A stretch of 64,000 nucleotides of DNA from Coxiellaceae bacterium (GTDB lineage Bacteria; Pseudomonadota; Gammaproteobacteria; Coxiellales; Coxiellaceae), in contig JARGPC010000001.1 of assembly GCA_029212885.1 (NCBI GenBank), forward strand, positions 326,068 to 390,067. Direction: 5' to 3'. Below the pieces are notes generated by a model. It made no database searches. It saw only the letters and a program-made list of their open reading frames with translations, and had not been told where the DNA came from. The position numbers and the translations under genes were made by a program. Below, one piece after another: positions 36,860-45,796 of the stretch (within the stretch, counting starts at the first letter, position 1; every line of letters starts with the position of its first letter).

Positions 36860-38719
36860 CTATTTATAGCCCGGGTCATAAGCTGGCGGTTTCTGTTTCT
36901 GCACTACCGGCTTAGGCGCTGGTGCCGCCTTTGGTTGTGGTTGCGGTGCAGGACGAGGCTTAGGGAATAACCCTTTTGCTTTCGAAATCGTGTACTGAAA
37001 AGATGGCTTGGCTGTGTTAAAGCCATTTTGCGCTGACTTCATGTCTCGATTCCAACTGTTGCGCCTTACAATTCTAGCGCGCAACAAAATAACTAACTCA
37101 TTCTTTGTGGCTTTAAAATTATTTCGACTGAACAGTGGTTTAAATACGGTTTGATCAACACCAGGTGTCGTACCAACATTGTTATTACTTAAATCCTCCA
37201 TCAAACCACCAATCACAATCACCTGCCCATCTTTTGCTTTCACGACACTGTCTGATTCACGTACCGTTGTTTTAGCTAGGGGCAGATCTTGCTCTTTATT
37301 ACTCACTGTAAATTTACGCTGATCTTCTTCTACGCGACTAACGATCGGATGAATATGCAACGTAATATTTCCGTTCGGCCCAATCTGCGGCGTAACATCT
37401 AGCGCAATACCTGAAAAGAAAGGGGTCAGCTCAATATCTTGTGTATTATTACCAGCGATCGTACCAGCAGTTGTTGTGTCTGCAATATCGGTCACAAAAA
37501 ACTGATCGCCGCCCACCTTAATGATTGCTTTCTGATTATTCAACGTTGCAATCCGCGGGCTTGATAATACTTGCACCCGACCTTGCGTGCCCAATAACTG
37601 CATCACCACATTAAACCCGTTACCTGCCCGAGCAGTAGCACTGAATATCCCTGAAAAATCGGTGAGCTGCGTATTAGCTAATGACGTATTATCTACCGCT
37701 AAACCTAATATATTCCAGTTAATACCTGATTGATAAGTCGCATTAAGCGCCACCTCCATCACCTTAGCCTCTAAAATAACTTGGCGATCTAAAATATTTT
37801 GTGTGCTATCCAGATAATGCGCCACTTCACGCAACTCATTCGGATAAGCACGCACGATGACGACACCAGCCTGAGGATTAACCATCACTACTCGACCATC
37901 TTTATGACCAATGATGGTTTTTAACGTGTGATGTAATGTGGTCCAAAAATCAGACTGCTGCGTAGTACGTACCGCACTATTATTATCATTTTGCAGCTCA
38001 CTGCCACGGCCAGGGATTTGACCTGAGTTTTGTCCAGTACCACTGCTGCCACCACCTAACAAGCTACCTATTGATGAAGCAGGTGAAGCAACATTAGTAC
38101 CTCGACCGCTACTGCCTGAACTACCACGACCACTGCCTCCCTCGCCATCACCATCTCCCGAGGATAATTGTGAAGCCGTCACACTGGTTTCAGAAACACC
38201 TCGACGATTGATATCCAAGTAATTAACAGTGAACATCTGCGTCTCTAATGCATCAGGCAAAATGTGGTAACCGAACTCCGTTTGTTTATAACCATAGCTG
38301 TAAGCCTGACAAGTGGCATCTATCGCTTCAGGAATCGTAACGTTTTTTAATGCAATAGTGATATTACCCGTCACCTTCGGTGAAACAATCACATTATAAT
38401 GCGTACCCTTAACCAAACCTTGGAAGAAATCATTCACTGGCATGGCTTTAACTGAAACATCAAAACGCTTATTGCGTGTATTTACATTAATGCGTTTTAA
38501 GCGCAAGTTAGGAATCAAGCTGGCATTGATGGCGCGTGGAACTGTTTTATTGGACTCACTGTCAGTGCCATTATTCACCGCCATACCATGATTCAGTGCT
38601 TTCGTAATCTCATCTTGGATATTATTTTCTTTCGGCGAATGCACAGTACATGAAGACAGCAAGCAACCCAACATAACTGCCATTACCAAAATTGCCCATT
38701 TATTTGCCCATTTCTTCAT
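36860..38719 (-). CDS. mshL: MSHA pilus secretin MshL (lipoprotein)
   Basis: It has 619 residues. A lipobox LSSC (Cys24) indicates a lipoprotein. N-terminal STN-like and N1 domains (KAMPVNDFFQGLVKGTHYNV, VNPQAGVVIVRAYPNELREV) are separated by a Gly/Ser-rich insertion of about 80 residues (SSGDGDGEGGSGRG). The C-terminal secretin domain has ILEAKVMEVALN, LSSPRIATLNNQKAIIKVG and VIGGLMEDLS. A Pro/Lys-rich tail ends the protein. It forms the outer membrane pore for the pilus. Confidence 0.95.
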   Translation of the reverse strand: MKKWANKWAILVMAVMLGCLLSSCTVHSPKENNIQDEITKALNHGMAVNNGTDSESNKTVPRAINASLIPNLRLKRINVNTRNKRFDVSVKAMPVNDFFQGLVKGTHYNVIVSPKVTGNITIALKNVTIPEAIDATCQAYSYGYKQTEFGYHILPDALETQMFTVNYLDINRRGVSETSVTASQLSSGDGDGEGGSGRGSSGSSGRGTNVASPASSIGSLLGGGSSGTGQNSGQIPGRGSELQNDNNSAVRTTQQSDFWTTLHHTLKTIIGHKDGRVVMVNPQAGVVIVRAYPNELREVAHYLDSTQNILDRQVILEAKVMEVALNATYQSGINWNILGLAVDNTSLANTQLTDFSGIFSATARAGNGFNVVMQLLGTQGRVQVLSSPRIATLNNQKAIIKVGGDQFFVTDIADTTTAGTIAGNNTQDIELTPFFSGIALDVTPQIGPNGNITLHIHPIVSRVEEDQRKFTVSNKEQDLPLAKTTVRESDSVVKAKDGQVIVIGGLMEDLSNNNVGTTPGVDQTVFKPLFSRNNFKATKNELVILLRARIVRRNSWNRDMKSAQNGFNTAKPSFQYTISKAKGLFPKPRPAPQPQPKAAPAPKPVVQKQKPPAYDPGYK

Positions 38720-38740
38720 GATTTTTGCTTCGCGTTAGTT

Positions 38741-39136
38741 TTAGTTTGTTTTAGTTTGTTTTTTAGTGCTGCTGGATTTTTTGTTTTCTTTCTCACCAAC
38801 AGGTGTGCGTACTGTTGGATACATGTTCAACACTACTTCACCAGCCGTTCCTTGCAATACCACCTTGTCAGGCTTAATCTCTGTTATAACCGCACCCGAC
38901 AGTGTATCACCGAGTGTATAACTTTTTCCATCTACTACAATCATCGAGTTATCTTTACTTAAATAAATCGCCTGAATATTAATGTTTTTATTGTAAGCCT
39001 GTAGTTCGTAAGACGCGCCCGGTGGTTGCGTAGGGTCGCGCAACACTTGCGCCGTACTAGCCTTTGCAAAGGCACTACTGCATACCATGCAGCTGACTGC
39101 CATCAGCAAAAATTTCAGCCAAACCTTACTCTTCAT
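38741..39136 (-). CDS. mshK: MSHA biogenesis protein MshK
   Basis: It has 131 residues from ATG 39136, overlapping the mshJ stop by 11 bases; a longer TTG start at 39148 was rejected. A signal peptide (KFLLMAVSCMVCSSAFA) precedes LRDPTQPPGASYELQAY, the region characteristic of MshK and PilP-like pilotins. NIQAIYLSKDNSMIVVDGKSY and VLQGTAGEVVLNMY form the beta fold. The C-terminus is Lys-rich. Confidence 0.88.
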   Translation of the reverse strand: MKSKVWLKFLLMAVSCMVCSSAFAKASTAQVLRDPTQPPGASYELQAYNKNINIQAIYLSKDNSMIVVDGKSYTLGDTLSGAVITEIKPDKVVLQGTAGEVVLNMYPTVRTPVGEKENKKSSSTKKQTKTN

Positions 39137-39764
39137 TAGGCTTCTCACTCAACGTATGCAACTCCAACGTTACATCCGCATTTGGGTATTTACCCACTTT
39201 GTAAATGATCTTATCCCAAAACAAACGCCAAGGCAGTATCTCCATTTGCTCTAAGTAAGACATGGTAGCGAAATAATCGCCAATAAACTTTATTTGCACA
39301 CCATGCCGATACAGTGGGTGCGCAGTATCCTTTGTTTCTTCCTCCTCTTTATCCGGCAAAATATCAATGCTGGTAATCTCAATATTCGATGCCTTCACTG
39401 TAATGTCTTTTATGGCGCCCATCAAACCCTGCGACGACAACAATTGTGTGCTGTATACCTGTAAATCATTATTCAACTTAACAAAATCACTCTGCAGCTT
39501 TTTTTGCTTACTTTTAATTTCATCGTTGGGGTCTTTAGCTAATCGTGCATTCTGTAGCAGAATATCATCTTGCAACGTTTGTTGTTCACGCTTCATAACT
39601 GAGATCTTTGCTTTATATTTAATTTGATTTTTTTCAACCACGTCCCAAATTAGCCAATACCAGAGCCCTGTGATAACGAACAACACAGAAACCACAGCCA
39701 GTACCTGCTCTCGCTTGACCATGCCTTCATAATATTCCAACACTTTTTGCCAAAATGCTGCCAT
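39126..39764 (-). CDS. mshJ: MSHA biogenesis protein MshJ (PilO-like)
   Basis: It has 212 residues with one membrane span (VLAVVSVLFVITGLWYWLIW) after a short cytosolic stretch. A long coiled coil (NQIKYKAKISVMKREQQTLQ to VKLNNDLQVYSTQL) and a C-terminal ferredoxin-like domain follow. It overlaps mshI2 by one base (TAATG). PilN/PilO-type partners form an inner membrane complex. Confidence 0.9.
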   Translation of the reverse strand: MAAFWQKVLEYYEGMVKREQVLAVVSVLFVITGLWYWLIWDVVEKNQIKYKAKISVMKREQQTLQDDILLQNARLAKDPNDEIKSKQKKLQSDFVKLNNDLQVYSTQLLSSQGLMGAIKDITVKASNIEITSIDILPDKEEEETKDTAHPLYRHGVQIKFIGDYFATMSYLEQMEILPWRLFWDKIIYKVGKYPNADVTLELHTLSEKPNEE

Positions 39765-40372
39765 TACTTCTGCTCCAGTAAGTCACGAGAAGTTGCCAAT
39801 TCAAAGCTTAATTCTTTAGTTTTTTGGTCGCGATCTACATCCAAGTGTTTAAACCGCAGCTTAGCGAACAACTCATTATCATGCAGCTGACCAGCAAATT
39901 GCGCCACTAAAGCTGTTGATTGCGCCTTACCAATCAGCACAATACCATCATCACCTATTTGAAATTCAGTTAACCACACACCTTGTGGAATTTTATCGGA
40001 TAGAGCTTTCATATAGCCGGAATAACCTTTGATATTATCCAATTCCTCACTATTCAATAACGTAACCAGCTTAGATTTTGATTCAATATTTTTCGTCAGC
40101 ACGTCCACTTGCCGTTGCAGCTCAGAATTTATTTGCTTTGGTGAGGCTGCTTTTAATTTTTCAACTTGCCTTGCTAACTGCTCCCGCTTTTTCGTTACTG
40201 TATCTAATTCACCCTTTGTAGAAAACATGGACCATATACCTAAAGCCAAAACCAGTATTAATAACACACCCCACCCAATGAAAATCTTCTTCACCTTGGC
40301 TATCGGCAAATACACCTCTATTTTAGGCGGCTCAAGCGTCAGCAGTAAATTTACATCTTGTCTATTAGCCAT
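39764..40372 (-). CDS. mshI2: MSHA biogenesis protein MshI2 (PilN-like)
   Basis: It has 202 residues from ATG 40372, overlapping mshI by 8 bases. The start MANRQDVNLLLTLEPP matches the PilN N-terminal motif that binds PilM/MshI. A single span (IFIGWGVLLILVLALGIW) is followed by a coiled coil (TKKREQLARQVEKLKA) and a PilN periplasmic domain (LSDKIPQGVWLTEFQIGDDG). Confidence 0.92.
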   Translation of the reverse strand: MANRQDVNLLLTLEPPKIEVYLPIAKVKKIFIGWGVLLILVLALGIWSMFSTKGELDTVTKKREQLARQVEKLKAASPKQINSELQRQVDVLTKNIESKSKLVTLLNSEELDNIKGYSGYMKALSDKIPQGVWLTEFQIGDDGIVLIGKAQSTALVAQFAGQLHDNELFAKLRFKHLDVDRDQKTKELSFELATSRDLLEQK

Positions 40373-41330
40373 CAGCGCCACCCTCCGGCCACGCCGCACC
40401 TAAACAAGAAAACGCACGGCTTTGTTCGTCAGGCGACACTTGACCTGTAAATTCACAGTATTTGCTAATATCAAATGACTGGATCGATGCGGCTGATAAA
40501 GTCGCTGCCAATTCTGCATGACTTTGCAATAAAGGTGCGAAGTAAGTTACCTCTGGTGGTTTTTGCCTTAATTGCTCAACATAGTACTTCAAAGAACGTT
40601 GCTCTTCTTCAATCATACGCGAGGGCTCTTGTTGGCCGGCATCCAACTGACGCAAACCCAAATTAATCGTACGCATCATGGCAATCTGCTGATTTTCGGT
40701 CGCCATTATCAGTGAGCGCGAATCACCCACCTGCAATAAGGCTGCTGGCTGTTGATCACCAAGCGCCATCAAATTACGCAAAGCCATTTCTTGAATGGTA
40801 ATTTTAACTAAGTTCAACCCTGATTCGTCAATCACTTTTTTAAATGATTTAAGGTATTCTTTTTGAGCCACAACCACATGTAATTTATTATTTTGCGAAG
40901 TCAAACTACTGGCTGGCTCAAAGGCATCCAACACCGCCGACTCAGCTGGAAAGTCGATCATATCTTTTATCAACCACTGAGCAGCAGCTGCGTATTCAGT
41001 CGGTGGTACTTTTGGGCGATCGATCATCAACATACGATAATCATTCGCATGCAACACCCAACAGCAATCACTGCCCGCAAGGCCAAGCTGCTCAACCGTA
41101 TTATTTAAACTTTTGGCGAACTCTTCTTGTGATATACCGCGCGTGTATTGACACAATGGACAAACGATTTTCTCACCCTTATCGCCTTCGGCTAGCAGAC
41201 GCACCAAGGACATACCTTCCTGACCAATCTCAATCGCCACCATACCAGCAGGCTTCACTTCTTCCTTGCGCAGTAATGATGTTAGCTTTTTTAGCGATGA
41301 TATTGATTTCAAATTAAACAATGGTGCCAT
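40365..41330 (-). CDS. mshI: MSHA biogenesis protein MshI (PilM-like actin fold)
   Basis: It has 321 residues and is the first gene of the operon. AIEIGQEGMSLVRLL is a PilM-type nucleotide-binding strand; later LLQVGDSRSLIMATENQQI and TINLGLRQLD match the actin-like fold. It is cytosolic and bridges MshI2 to the platform. A sigma-70-like promoter lies 24-52 bases upstream. Confidence 0.9.
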   Translation of the reverse strand: MAPLFNLKSISSLKKLTSLLRKEEVKPAGMVAIEIGQEGMSLVRLLAEGDKGEKIVCPLCQYTRGISQEEFAKSLNNTVEQLGLAGSDCCWVLHANDYRMLMIDRPKVPPTEYAAAAQWLIKDMIDFPAESAVLDAFEPASSLTSQNNKLHVVVAQKEYLKSFKKVIDESGLNLVKITIQEMALRNLMALGDQQPAALLQVGDSRSLIMATENQQIAMMRTINLGLRQLDAGQQEPSRMIEEEQRSLKYYVEQLRQKPPEVTYFAPLLQSHAELAATLSAASIQSFDISKYCEFTGQVSPDEQSRAFSCLGAAWPEGGADG

Positions 41331-41353
41331 CCTAGCTCGAGCAAACTCTTTTG

Positions 41354-41382
41354 AGTATACCTTATATACCGATATAGCTTAA
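41354..41382 (-). promoter_or_regulatory. Promoter of the msh assembly operon
   Basis: On the minus strand TTAAGC and TATACT are separated by exactly 17 bases; the -10 lies 24 bases from the mshI start. The -35 overlaps the stop codon of the next gene upstream (41379-41381), so the spacing is compact. Confidence 0.6.
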
Positions 41383-42329
41383 GCTAAAGATTGATATGAC
41401 GACCGTTTAAAATTCATTTTATTTAAATCAAAACAATGCGGGCGCTGATTATCTATTGCGCGGAAACATAGCTGCGGCTTTGTATTATTTCGAACCACCT
41501 GCCAGCGCGTTGGCCATTCTGCACCGGGTGGCCGTGCTGCCGTTGATAAACCCACCCACATCATACTGAACTGCGCCCAGCGTGTTGCCGGCACTTTATT
41601 GAACCGCAAAAAATCACCCGCCTTAATAAATCGCGTCATCGACTCATAACCTGCAGGCCAACGCTTAACCAATGGCAAAGCAGATACCGCACGCCATTGC
41701 TTTAACGCTTCAGCGTAAGGTGTATTCGTTAATGCACGCAATGGCATTGCCTTTCCGGTGTATGCTCTTACCTTACCGTTGAGGAATTCAATCACGCCCG
41801 TATGGCCGCCGGCATCATTGAGCATAAAATGCAATGGCGTAGTCTTGCCTTTGTAAACGGTAGCCACTACCTGAATTTTTTTTACTGCATTTATTGCTTG
41901 CGCCACTGTGGCATAGCGATCCATTAAGTACTGTCCCAGCATTGCCGCACCTATCGCTGGCTTTTTAGGGTTTGCCGCCGGATATTGCGTGTCATCCAAT
42001 TCCAACACCGCTACCGATAGCCCCTTTTGATTAATGCCATCAACCACAGCCGCCAGATTAGGCTTACCTTGCCACGCCATGGTAATAGTTAAACTACCGT
42101 ATTTGCTTTTCCATTGCAGCGGCAATAAACCCTTTACCATACTTAACGCTTTACGCGATACGCCTGGACGATTAATCACCGCAAATGCCTGACCATCATC
42201 CCAATCAAAATTACGCCCTGAAAACCACTGCCCCTGATAGCCACGAGCTACAGCTGTACAAGCTATCGCACAATTCACCATCAACAACACCATGCTTGCT
42301 CCAACCAGCATTCTGTACAGATTACGCAT
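41379..42329 (-). CDS. Periplasmic choloylglycine/penicillin V acylase family (C59) hydrolase
   Basis: It has 316 residues from ATG 42329, with AAGGAA 7 bases upstream; an earlier ATG at 42344 lacks support. The signal peptide ends AIA|C, so cleavage would free Cys24 as the N-terminal nucleophile, as in Gram-negative C59 enzymes. SGRNFDWDDG, DGINQKGLSVAVLELDDT and LTNTPYAEALKQW carry the usual active-site Arg, Asp and Asn residues. The family hydrolyses amide bonds in bile salts, penicillin V or acyl-homoserine lactones; the substrate is not readable here. Confidence 0.9.
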   Translation of the reverse strand: MRNLYRMLVGASMVLLMVNCAIACTAVARGYQGQWFSGRNFDWDDGQAFAVINRPGVSRKALSMVKGLLPLQWKSKYGSLTITMAWQGKPNLAAVVDGINQKGLSVAVLELDDTQYPAANPKKPAIGAAMLGQYLMDRYATVAQAINAVKKIQVVATVYKGKTTPLHFMLNDAGGHTGVIEFLNGKVRAYTGKAMPLRALTNTPYAEALKQWRAVSALPLVKRWPAGYESMTRFIKAGDFLRFNKVPATRWAQFSMMWVGLSTAARPPGAEWPTRWQVVRNNTKPQLCFRAIDNQRPHCFDLNKMNFKRSSYQSLA

Positions 42330-42382
42330 TATCATTTCCTTCATTTTGTTGTATCATTCCGTCAAAGATATGGAGCAACAGT

Positions 42383-42898
42383 ATGACGATTTTACGCATT
42401 TTACAATATCCGGACCCTCGCTTAAAAACAAAGGGCTATAAAGTCGAAGATTTTGGCACTGAGACCCAAAAAATTATCGATGATATGTTCGAAACACACT
42501 ACGCTGCGGAAAATTGTGCCGCATTAGCAGCGACCCAGTTGGATATCGACCCGCCACCACACATTACAGTGATTGATTTTTCACCCGAAAAAAACCAACC
42601 ATTTTGCATAGTTAATGGCCAAGTTGTGGCGCGTAACGGTGAGACCAACACCGAAGAAGGCTGCATGTCGGTTGGTGGCGGTGATGGCAGTGGGCCGTAT
42701 GAGAAGGTGAAACGTGCTGAAAAAATCACCGTAAAAGGGCAAAACCGCCATGGCGAATCCTTTGAAATGGAAGCTGATGGTTTTATGGCCAAGTGTATTC
42801 AACACGAACTTGATCACTTGGAAGGCAAGATTTTCTTGGATCATTTGTCCAGTTTGAAGAAGAAACGCGTTAATAAGAAAATCGATAGAATGAAGTAA
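42383..42898 (+). CDS. def: Peptide deformylase-like protein, motif 1 altered
   Basis: It has 171 residues from ATG 42383. Motif 2 EGCMSV (Cys metal ligand) and motif 3 QHELDHLEG (two His plus catalytic Glu) are intact, and ILQYPDPRLKTKGYKV is the typical start. Motif 1, normally GxGLAAxQ, reads CAALAATQ: both glycines are replaced, as in divergent or type III-like members. It removes N-formyl from nascent proteins if active. A second, standard def may exist elsewhere in the genome; this window cannot tell. No fmt gene follows. Confidence 0.85.
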   Translation: MTILRILQYPDPRLKTKGYKVEDFGTETQKIIDDMFETHYAAENCAALAATQLDIDPPPHITVIDFSPEKNQPFCIVNGQVVARNGETNTEEGCMSVGGGDGSGPYEKVKRAEKITVKGQNRHGESFEMEADGFMAKCIQHELDHLEGKIFLDHLSSLKKKRVNKKIDRMK

Positions 42899-42994
42899 AC
42901 TACCGCTAAATAACGCTAAAAGCATATAAATTCTTCTAAATTTCAATTTGCATTTGCTCTGCAAGCTACCCCTGCCATCCTGCTCTCGGTTGGC

Positions 42995-43092
42995 ATCAAG
43001 GTGTATAGGGTGCCTCTTTTACGGAAGTAAAAGCGCAGTGGAGCGGAGCGGAGCGAGCCATGAAGTAAAAGAGGTACGCTGTGCGCCTTGAT
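42995..43092. repeat. Long inverted repeat element, copy 1
   Basis: Two 28-base arms (42995-43022 and 43065-43092) are complementary at 23 of 28 positions and enclose about 42 bases with GGAGCGGAGCGGAGCGAGCC. The centre contains ACGGAAGTAAAA. A similar structure is at 47235-47329. It could be a small mobile element or a folded RNA. Confidence 0.6.
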
Positions 43093-43126
43093 AAATAACT
43101 GCAGCACATCCTAGCAAGGCTATATG

Positions 43127-43157
43127 ACCAGATCCCGCATCGGGGTGCGGGATGACA
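43127..43157. repeat. GGATCC-family repeat, single short copy
   Basis: The core CCAGATCCCGCATCGGGGTG and GCGGGATGACAG are a reduced member of the palindromic family. It separates the inverted repeat element from hemJ. Confidence 0.7.
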
Positions 43158-43184
43158 GTAGTGCAACTCGCCTTTAATGCCAGC

Positions 43185-43604
43185 CTAGGGCTTAACTATC
43201 GTTAAAATGACGATAACGATCAACAATATGCTGGGAACTTCGTTAAAACAGCGAAACCACTTATGGCTACGCTTGTTAGCGTCTTGCTTAAAAATACCAA
43301 CTAAACGGCCACAATACAGGGTATAAGCCCACAAAATAGCGACCAGCGCTAACTTGGCATGCATCCAGTTAAATTGCTCATAATATGAATGGTTTGCAAA
43401 TAACAACCACAGCCCACAGATCGTAGTTAACAATGCAGATGGCAGCGTAATGGCGAAGTACAGCTTCGCTTCCATCACCTTAAACCTTTGATTACTCACA
43501 TCATCTTTGGCATCGGCATGATAGACGAACAACCTCGGCAAATAAAACAAGCCGGCAAACCAACAAACCATAAAGATTACGTGAAACGCCTTCACCCACA
43601 ACAT
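43185..43604 (-). CDS. hemJ: Protoporphyrinogen IX oxidase HemJ (UPF0093)
   Basis: It has 139 residues with four membrane spans (LWVKAFHVIFMVCWFAGLFY, LYFAITLPSALLTTICGLWL, LALVAILWAYTLYCGRLVG, VPSILLIVIVILTIVKP). The His in KAFHVIF, FAGLFYLPRLFVYH and the MHAKL His are conserved heme-binding-type features. HemJ oxidises protoporphyrinogen IX in many gammaproteobacteria lacking HemG/HemY. It is divergent from erpA, itself followed by hemL, so heme and iron-sulfur functions cluster here. Confidence 0.92.
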   Translation of the reverse strand: MLWVKAFHVIFMVCWFAGLFYLPRLFVYHADAKDDVSNQRFKVMEAKLYFAITLPSALLTTICGLWLLFANHSYYEQFNWMHAKLALVAILWAYTLYCGRLVGIFKQDANKRSHKWFRCFNEVPSILLIVIVILTIVKP

Positions 43605-43760
43605 TTGTTTTACACCTTTTCTTTTGAATAATGGCCGTGATAATAACCACTTACACTAGTTCACGCCACCCCCTTGCGACAGGACCCTCGCAATGGGATA
43701 ATCTGCGTCATACTTTAAACATGCTATCGATTTTAAGAGCAAAAGCTGGAGCACCACCTC

Positions 43761-44147
43761 ATGCAAACATTAGCTACCGAAGATCTCGTATTTACTGACT
43801 CAGCCGCAGAGAAAGTCTATGAGCTTATCGAAGACGAAGGCAACCCAGCACTGAACCTACGAGTATTCATTACTGGCGGCGGCTGTTCTGGATTTCAATA
43901 TGGCTTTACATTTGACGAAACACTGAATGACGATGACTTTGTTGTGGAGAAAAAAGTTCAATCTAACAAAGAAGACGATAGCGACGGCGGCTCAACCAAC
44001 ATCAAACTGCTAGTTGACCCGATGAGCTTTCAATATTTACGCGGCGCCGAAGTCGACTACCGCGAAGACATCAACGGCGCGCAATTTATTATTCGCAACC
44101 CGAACGCCAAAACCACTTGCGGCTGTGGCTCATCGTTTTCAACCTAA
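43761..44147 (+). CDS. erpA: Iron-sulfur cluster insertion protein ErpA (A-type carrier)
   Basis: It has 128 residues. The three cluster-binding cysteines are in [11 protein letters not shown] and TCGCGSSF. An insertion of about 12 acidic residues ([10 protein letters not shown]) in the loop before the last strands is longer than in E. coli ErpA, which has 114 residues. ErpA delivers iron-sulfur clusters to targets, including IspG/IspH. The hemL gene ends convergently 25 bases downstream. Confidence 0.93.
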   Translation: MQTLATEDLVFTDSAAEKVYELIEDEGNPALNLRVFITGGGCSGFQYGFTFDETLNDDDFVVEKKVQSNKEDDSDGGSTNIKLLVDPMSFQYLRGAEVDYREDINGAQFIIRNPNAKTTCGCGSSFST

Positions 44148-44171
44148 CCGCCTACCAACCTCACATACTAA

Positions 44172-45488
44172 CTATTTTGGATTTTTTTGCCAAAATCGCT
44201 CTGCTGCCTCTAAAGTTTGCGCAATATGCGCTTCTGTATGCGCACTCGACACAAATCCGGCTTCAAAAGCAGAAGGAGCAAAGTAGTGACCGTGCTGCAA
44301 CATATATTGAAAGTACTCAACAAAGGTTTTTTGATCACACTGCATCACTTGCCCGAAACTATCCACGGATTCTTGTTCAGTGAAAAACACACCAAACATC
44401 GAACCCATGCTACGCGCAAATAGCGGAACACCTGCAGCATGTGCACGGATACGCAAACCTTCAACCAACTGATGAGTTCGCACCTCCAACTGATCATAAA
44501 AACCTTCCGCTTGAATCAATTCTAAGTTAGCAATACCAGCCGCCATCGCAATCGGATTGCCCGATAACGTTCCCGCTTGATACACAGGACCTTGCGGTGA
44601 TAATTGATCCATAATATCAGCACGCGCCGCAAAAGCGCCGACCGGCATACCACCACCAATCACTTTACCGAAACAAGTAATGTCAGGCGTGATACCAAAC
44701 AAAGCTTGCGCACCACCCAGGGCGACTCGAAAACCGGTCATCACTTCATCAAAGATTAATAGCGATTGATATTGATCGCAGAGGTCACGCAAGCCTGTTA
44801 AAAACTCTAGCTGCGGCGTAATCATATTCATATTGCCAGCAATCGGCTCAATAATGATTGCAGCAATATCCTTACCGTGCTGCTCAAATAAAGCAGTCAC
44901 TGAATCCAAGTCATTAAACTGTGCAACCAGCGTGTCTTTCACTGTACCAGCAGGCACACCTGGTGAACTGGGATGACCAAAAGTAAGCGCGCCTGAACCG
45001 GCTTTAATCAGCAACATATCACTGTGACCGTGATAACAACCTTCAAACTTTATTATTTTGTCACGACCGGTAACACCACGCGCTAAACGTAAAGCCGACA
45101 TTGTGGCTTCCGTGCCCGAGTTCACCATACGGATTTTATCGATGCTCGGAATCAAGTCACAAATCATCTTAGCTAAAATCACCTCATCCTCACAAGGCGC
45201 ACCAAAGCTTAAACCGCGAGTAGCTGCTTGCTGTACAGCAGCAACCACTTTAGGGTGTGCATGGCCAACAATCATTGGCCCCCAAGAACCTACATAATCA
45301 ATATATTCGTTATCATCGGCGTCAGTAATCACCGCACCGAGGCCATTTTTGATAAAACGTGGACATCCACCCACCGCTTTGAAAGCTCGCACTGGCGAAT
45401 TGACGCCACCCGGAATATAATGCCGGGCCGAGTCAAACAATTGTAATGAATGTTGAGTCGATTGAGTACTGCTGTCGGTAACGGTCAT
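44172..45488 (-). CDS. hemL: Glutamate-1-semialdehyde aminotransferase HemL
   Basis: It has 438 residues. [16 protein letters not shown] is the standard N-terminus, [14 protein letters not shown] and [10 protein letters not shown] are substrate and PLP contacts, FDEVMTGFR is the PLP Asp strand, and [15 protein letters not shown] contains the Schiff-base Lys. It makes 5-aminolevulinate from glutamate-1-semialdehyde. Start is well supported. Confidence 0.97.
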   Translation of the reverse strand: MTVTDSSTQSTQHSLQLFDSARHYIPGGVNSPVRAFKAVGGCPRFIKNGLGAVITDADDNEYIDYVGSWGPMIVGHAHPKVVAAVQQAATRGLSFGAPCEDEVILAKMICDLIPSIDKIRMVNSGTEATMSALRLARGVTGRDKIIKFEGCYHGHSDMLLIKAGSGALTFGHPSSPGVPAGTVKDTLVAQFNDLDSVTALFEQHGKDIAAIIIEPIAGNMNMITPQLEFLTGLRDLCDQYQSLLIFDEVMTGFRVALGGAQALFGITPDITCFGKVIGGGMPVGAFAARADIMDQLSPQGPVYQAGTLSGNPIAMAAGIANLELIQAEGFYDQLEVRTHQLVEGLRIRAHAAGVPLFARSMGSMFGVFFTEQESVDSFGQVMQCDQKTFVEYFQYMLQHGHYFAPSAFEAGFVSSAHTEAHIAQTLEAAERFWQKNPK

Positions 45489-45531
45489 ACTGTTCTCTTA
45501 TAGTAGATGGTAAATTAGATTGGGGGCGATT

Positions 45532-45702
45532 ATGCCATATAAAAAATATTTTTGCTTATTATGCGGTTTTATTTATGAAGAAGAAAAAGGCTGGCCAGAT
45601 GATGGCATTGAGCCAGGCACCAAATGGGAAGATGTAGCTGAAGATTGGCTTTGCCCTGATTGCGGCGCCATGAAGTGCGACTTTGAAATGATGGAAATGT
45701 AG
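45532..45702 (+). CDS. Rubredoxin
   Basis: It is 56 residues. The metal site is CLLCGF and [26 protein letters not shown] and the WLCPDCG segment are classic. A GGGGCG ribosome site precedes ATG 45532. Rubredoxins carry one electron on a mononuclear iron; the partner is unknown. It sits divergently 43 bases from hemL. Confidence 0.96.
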   Translation: MPYKKYFCLLCGFIYEEEKGWPDDGIEPGTKWEDVAEDWLCPDCGAMKCDFEMMEM

Positions 45703-45796
45703 CGCGAGCTAAGAATGGTTGATACTAAAAGCCTAATAATTTACCATTCAGCACGACAATATAATATCGTATCGTAAACGCCTTGTGGGAGGGGTA

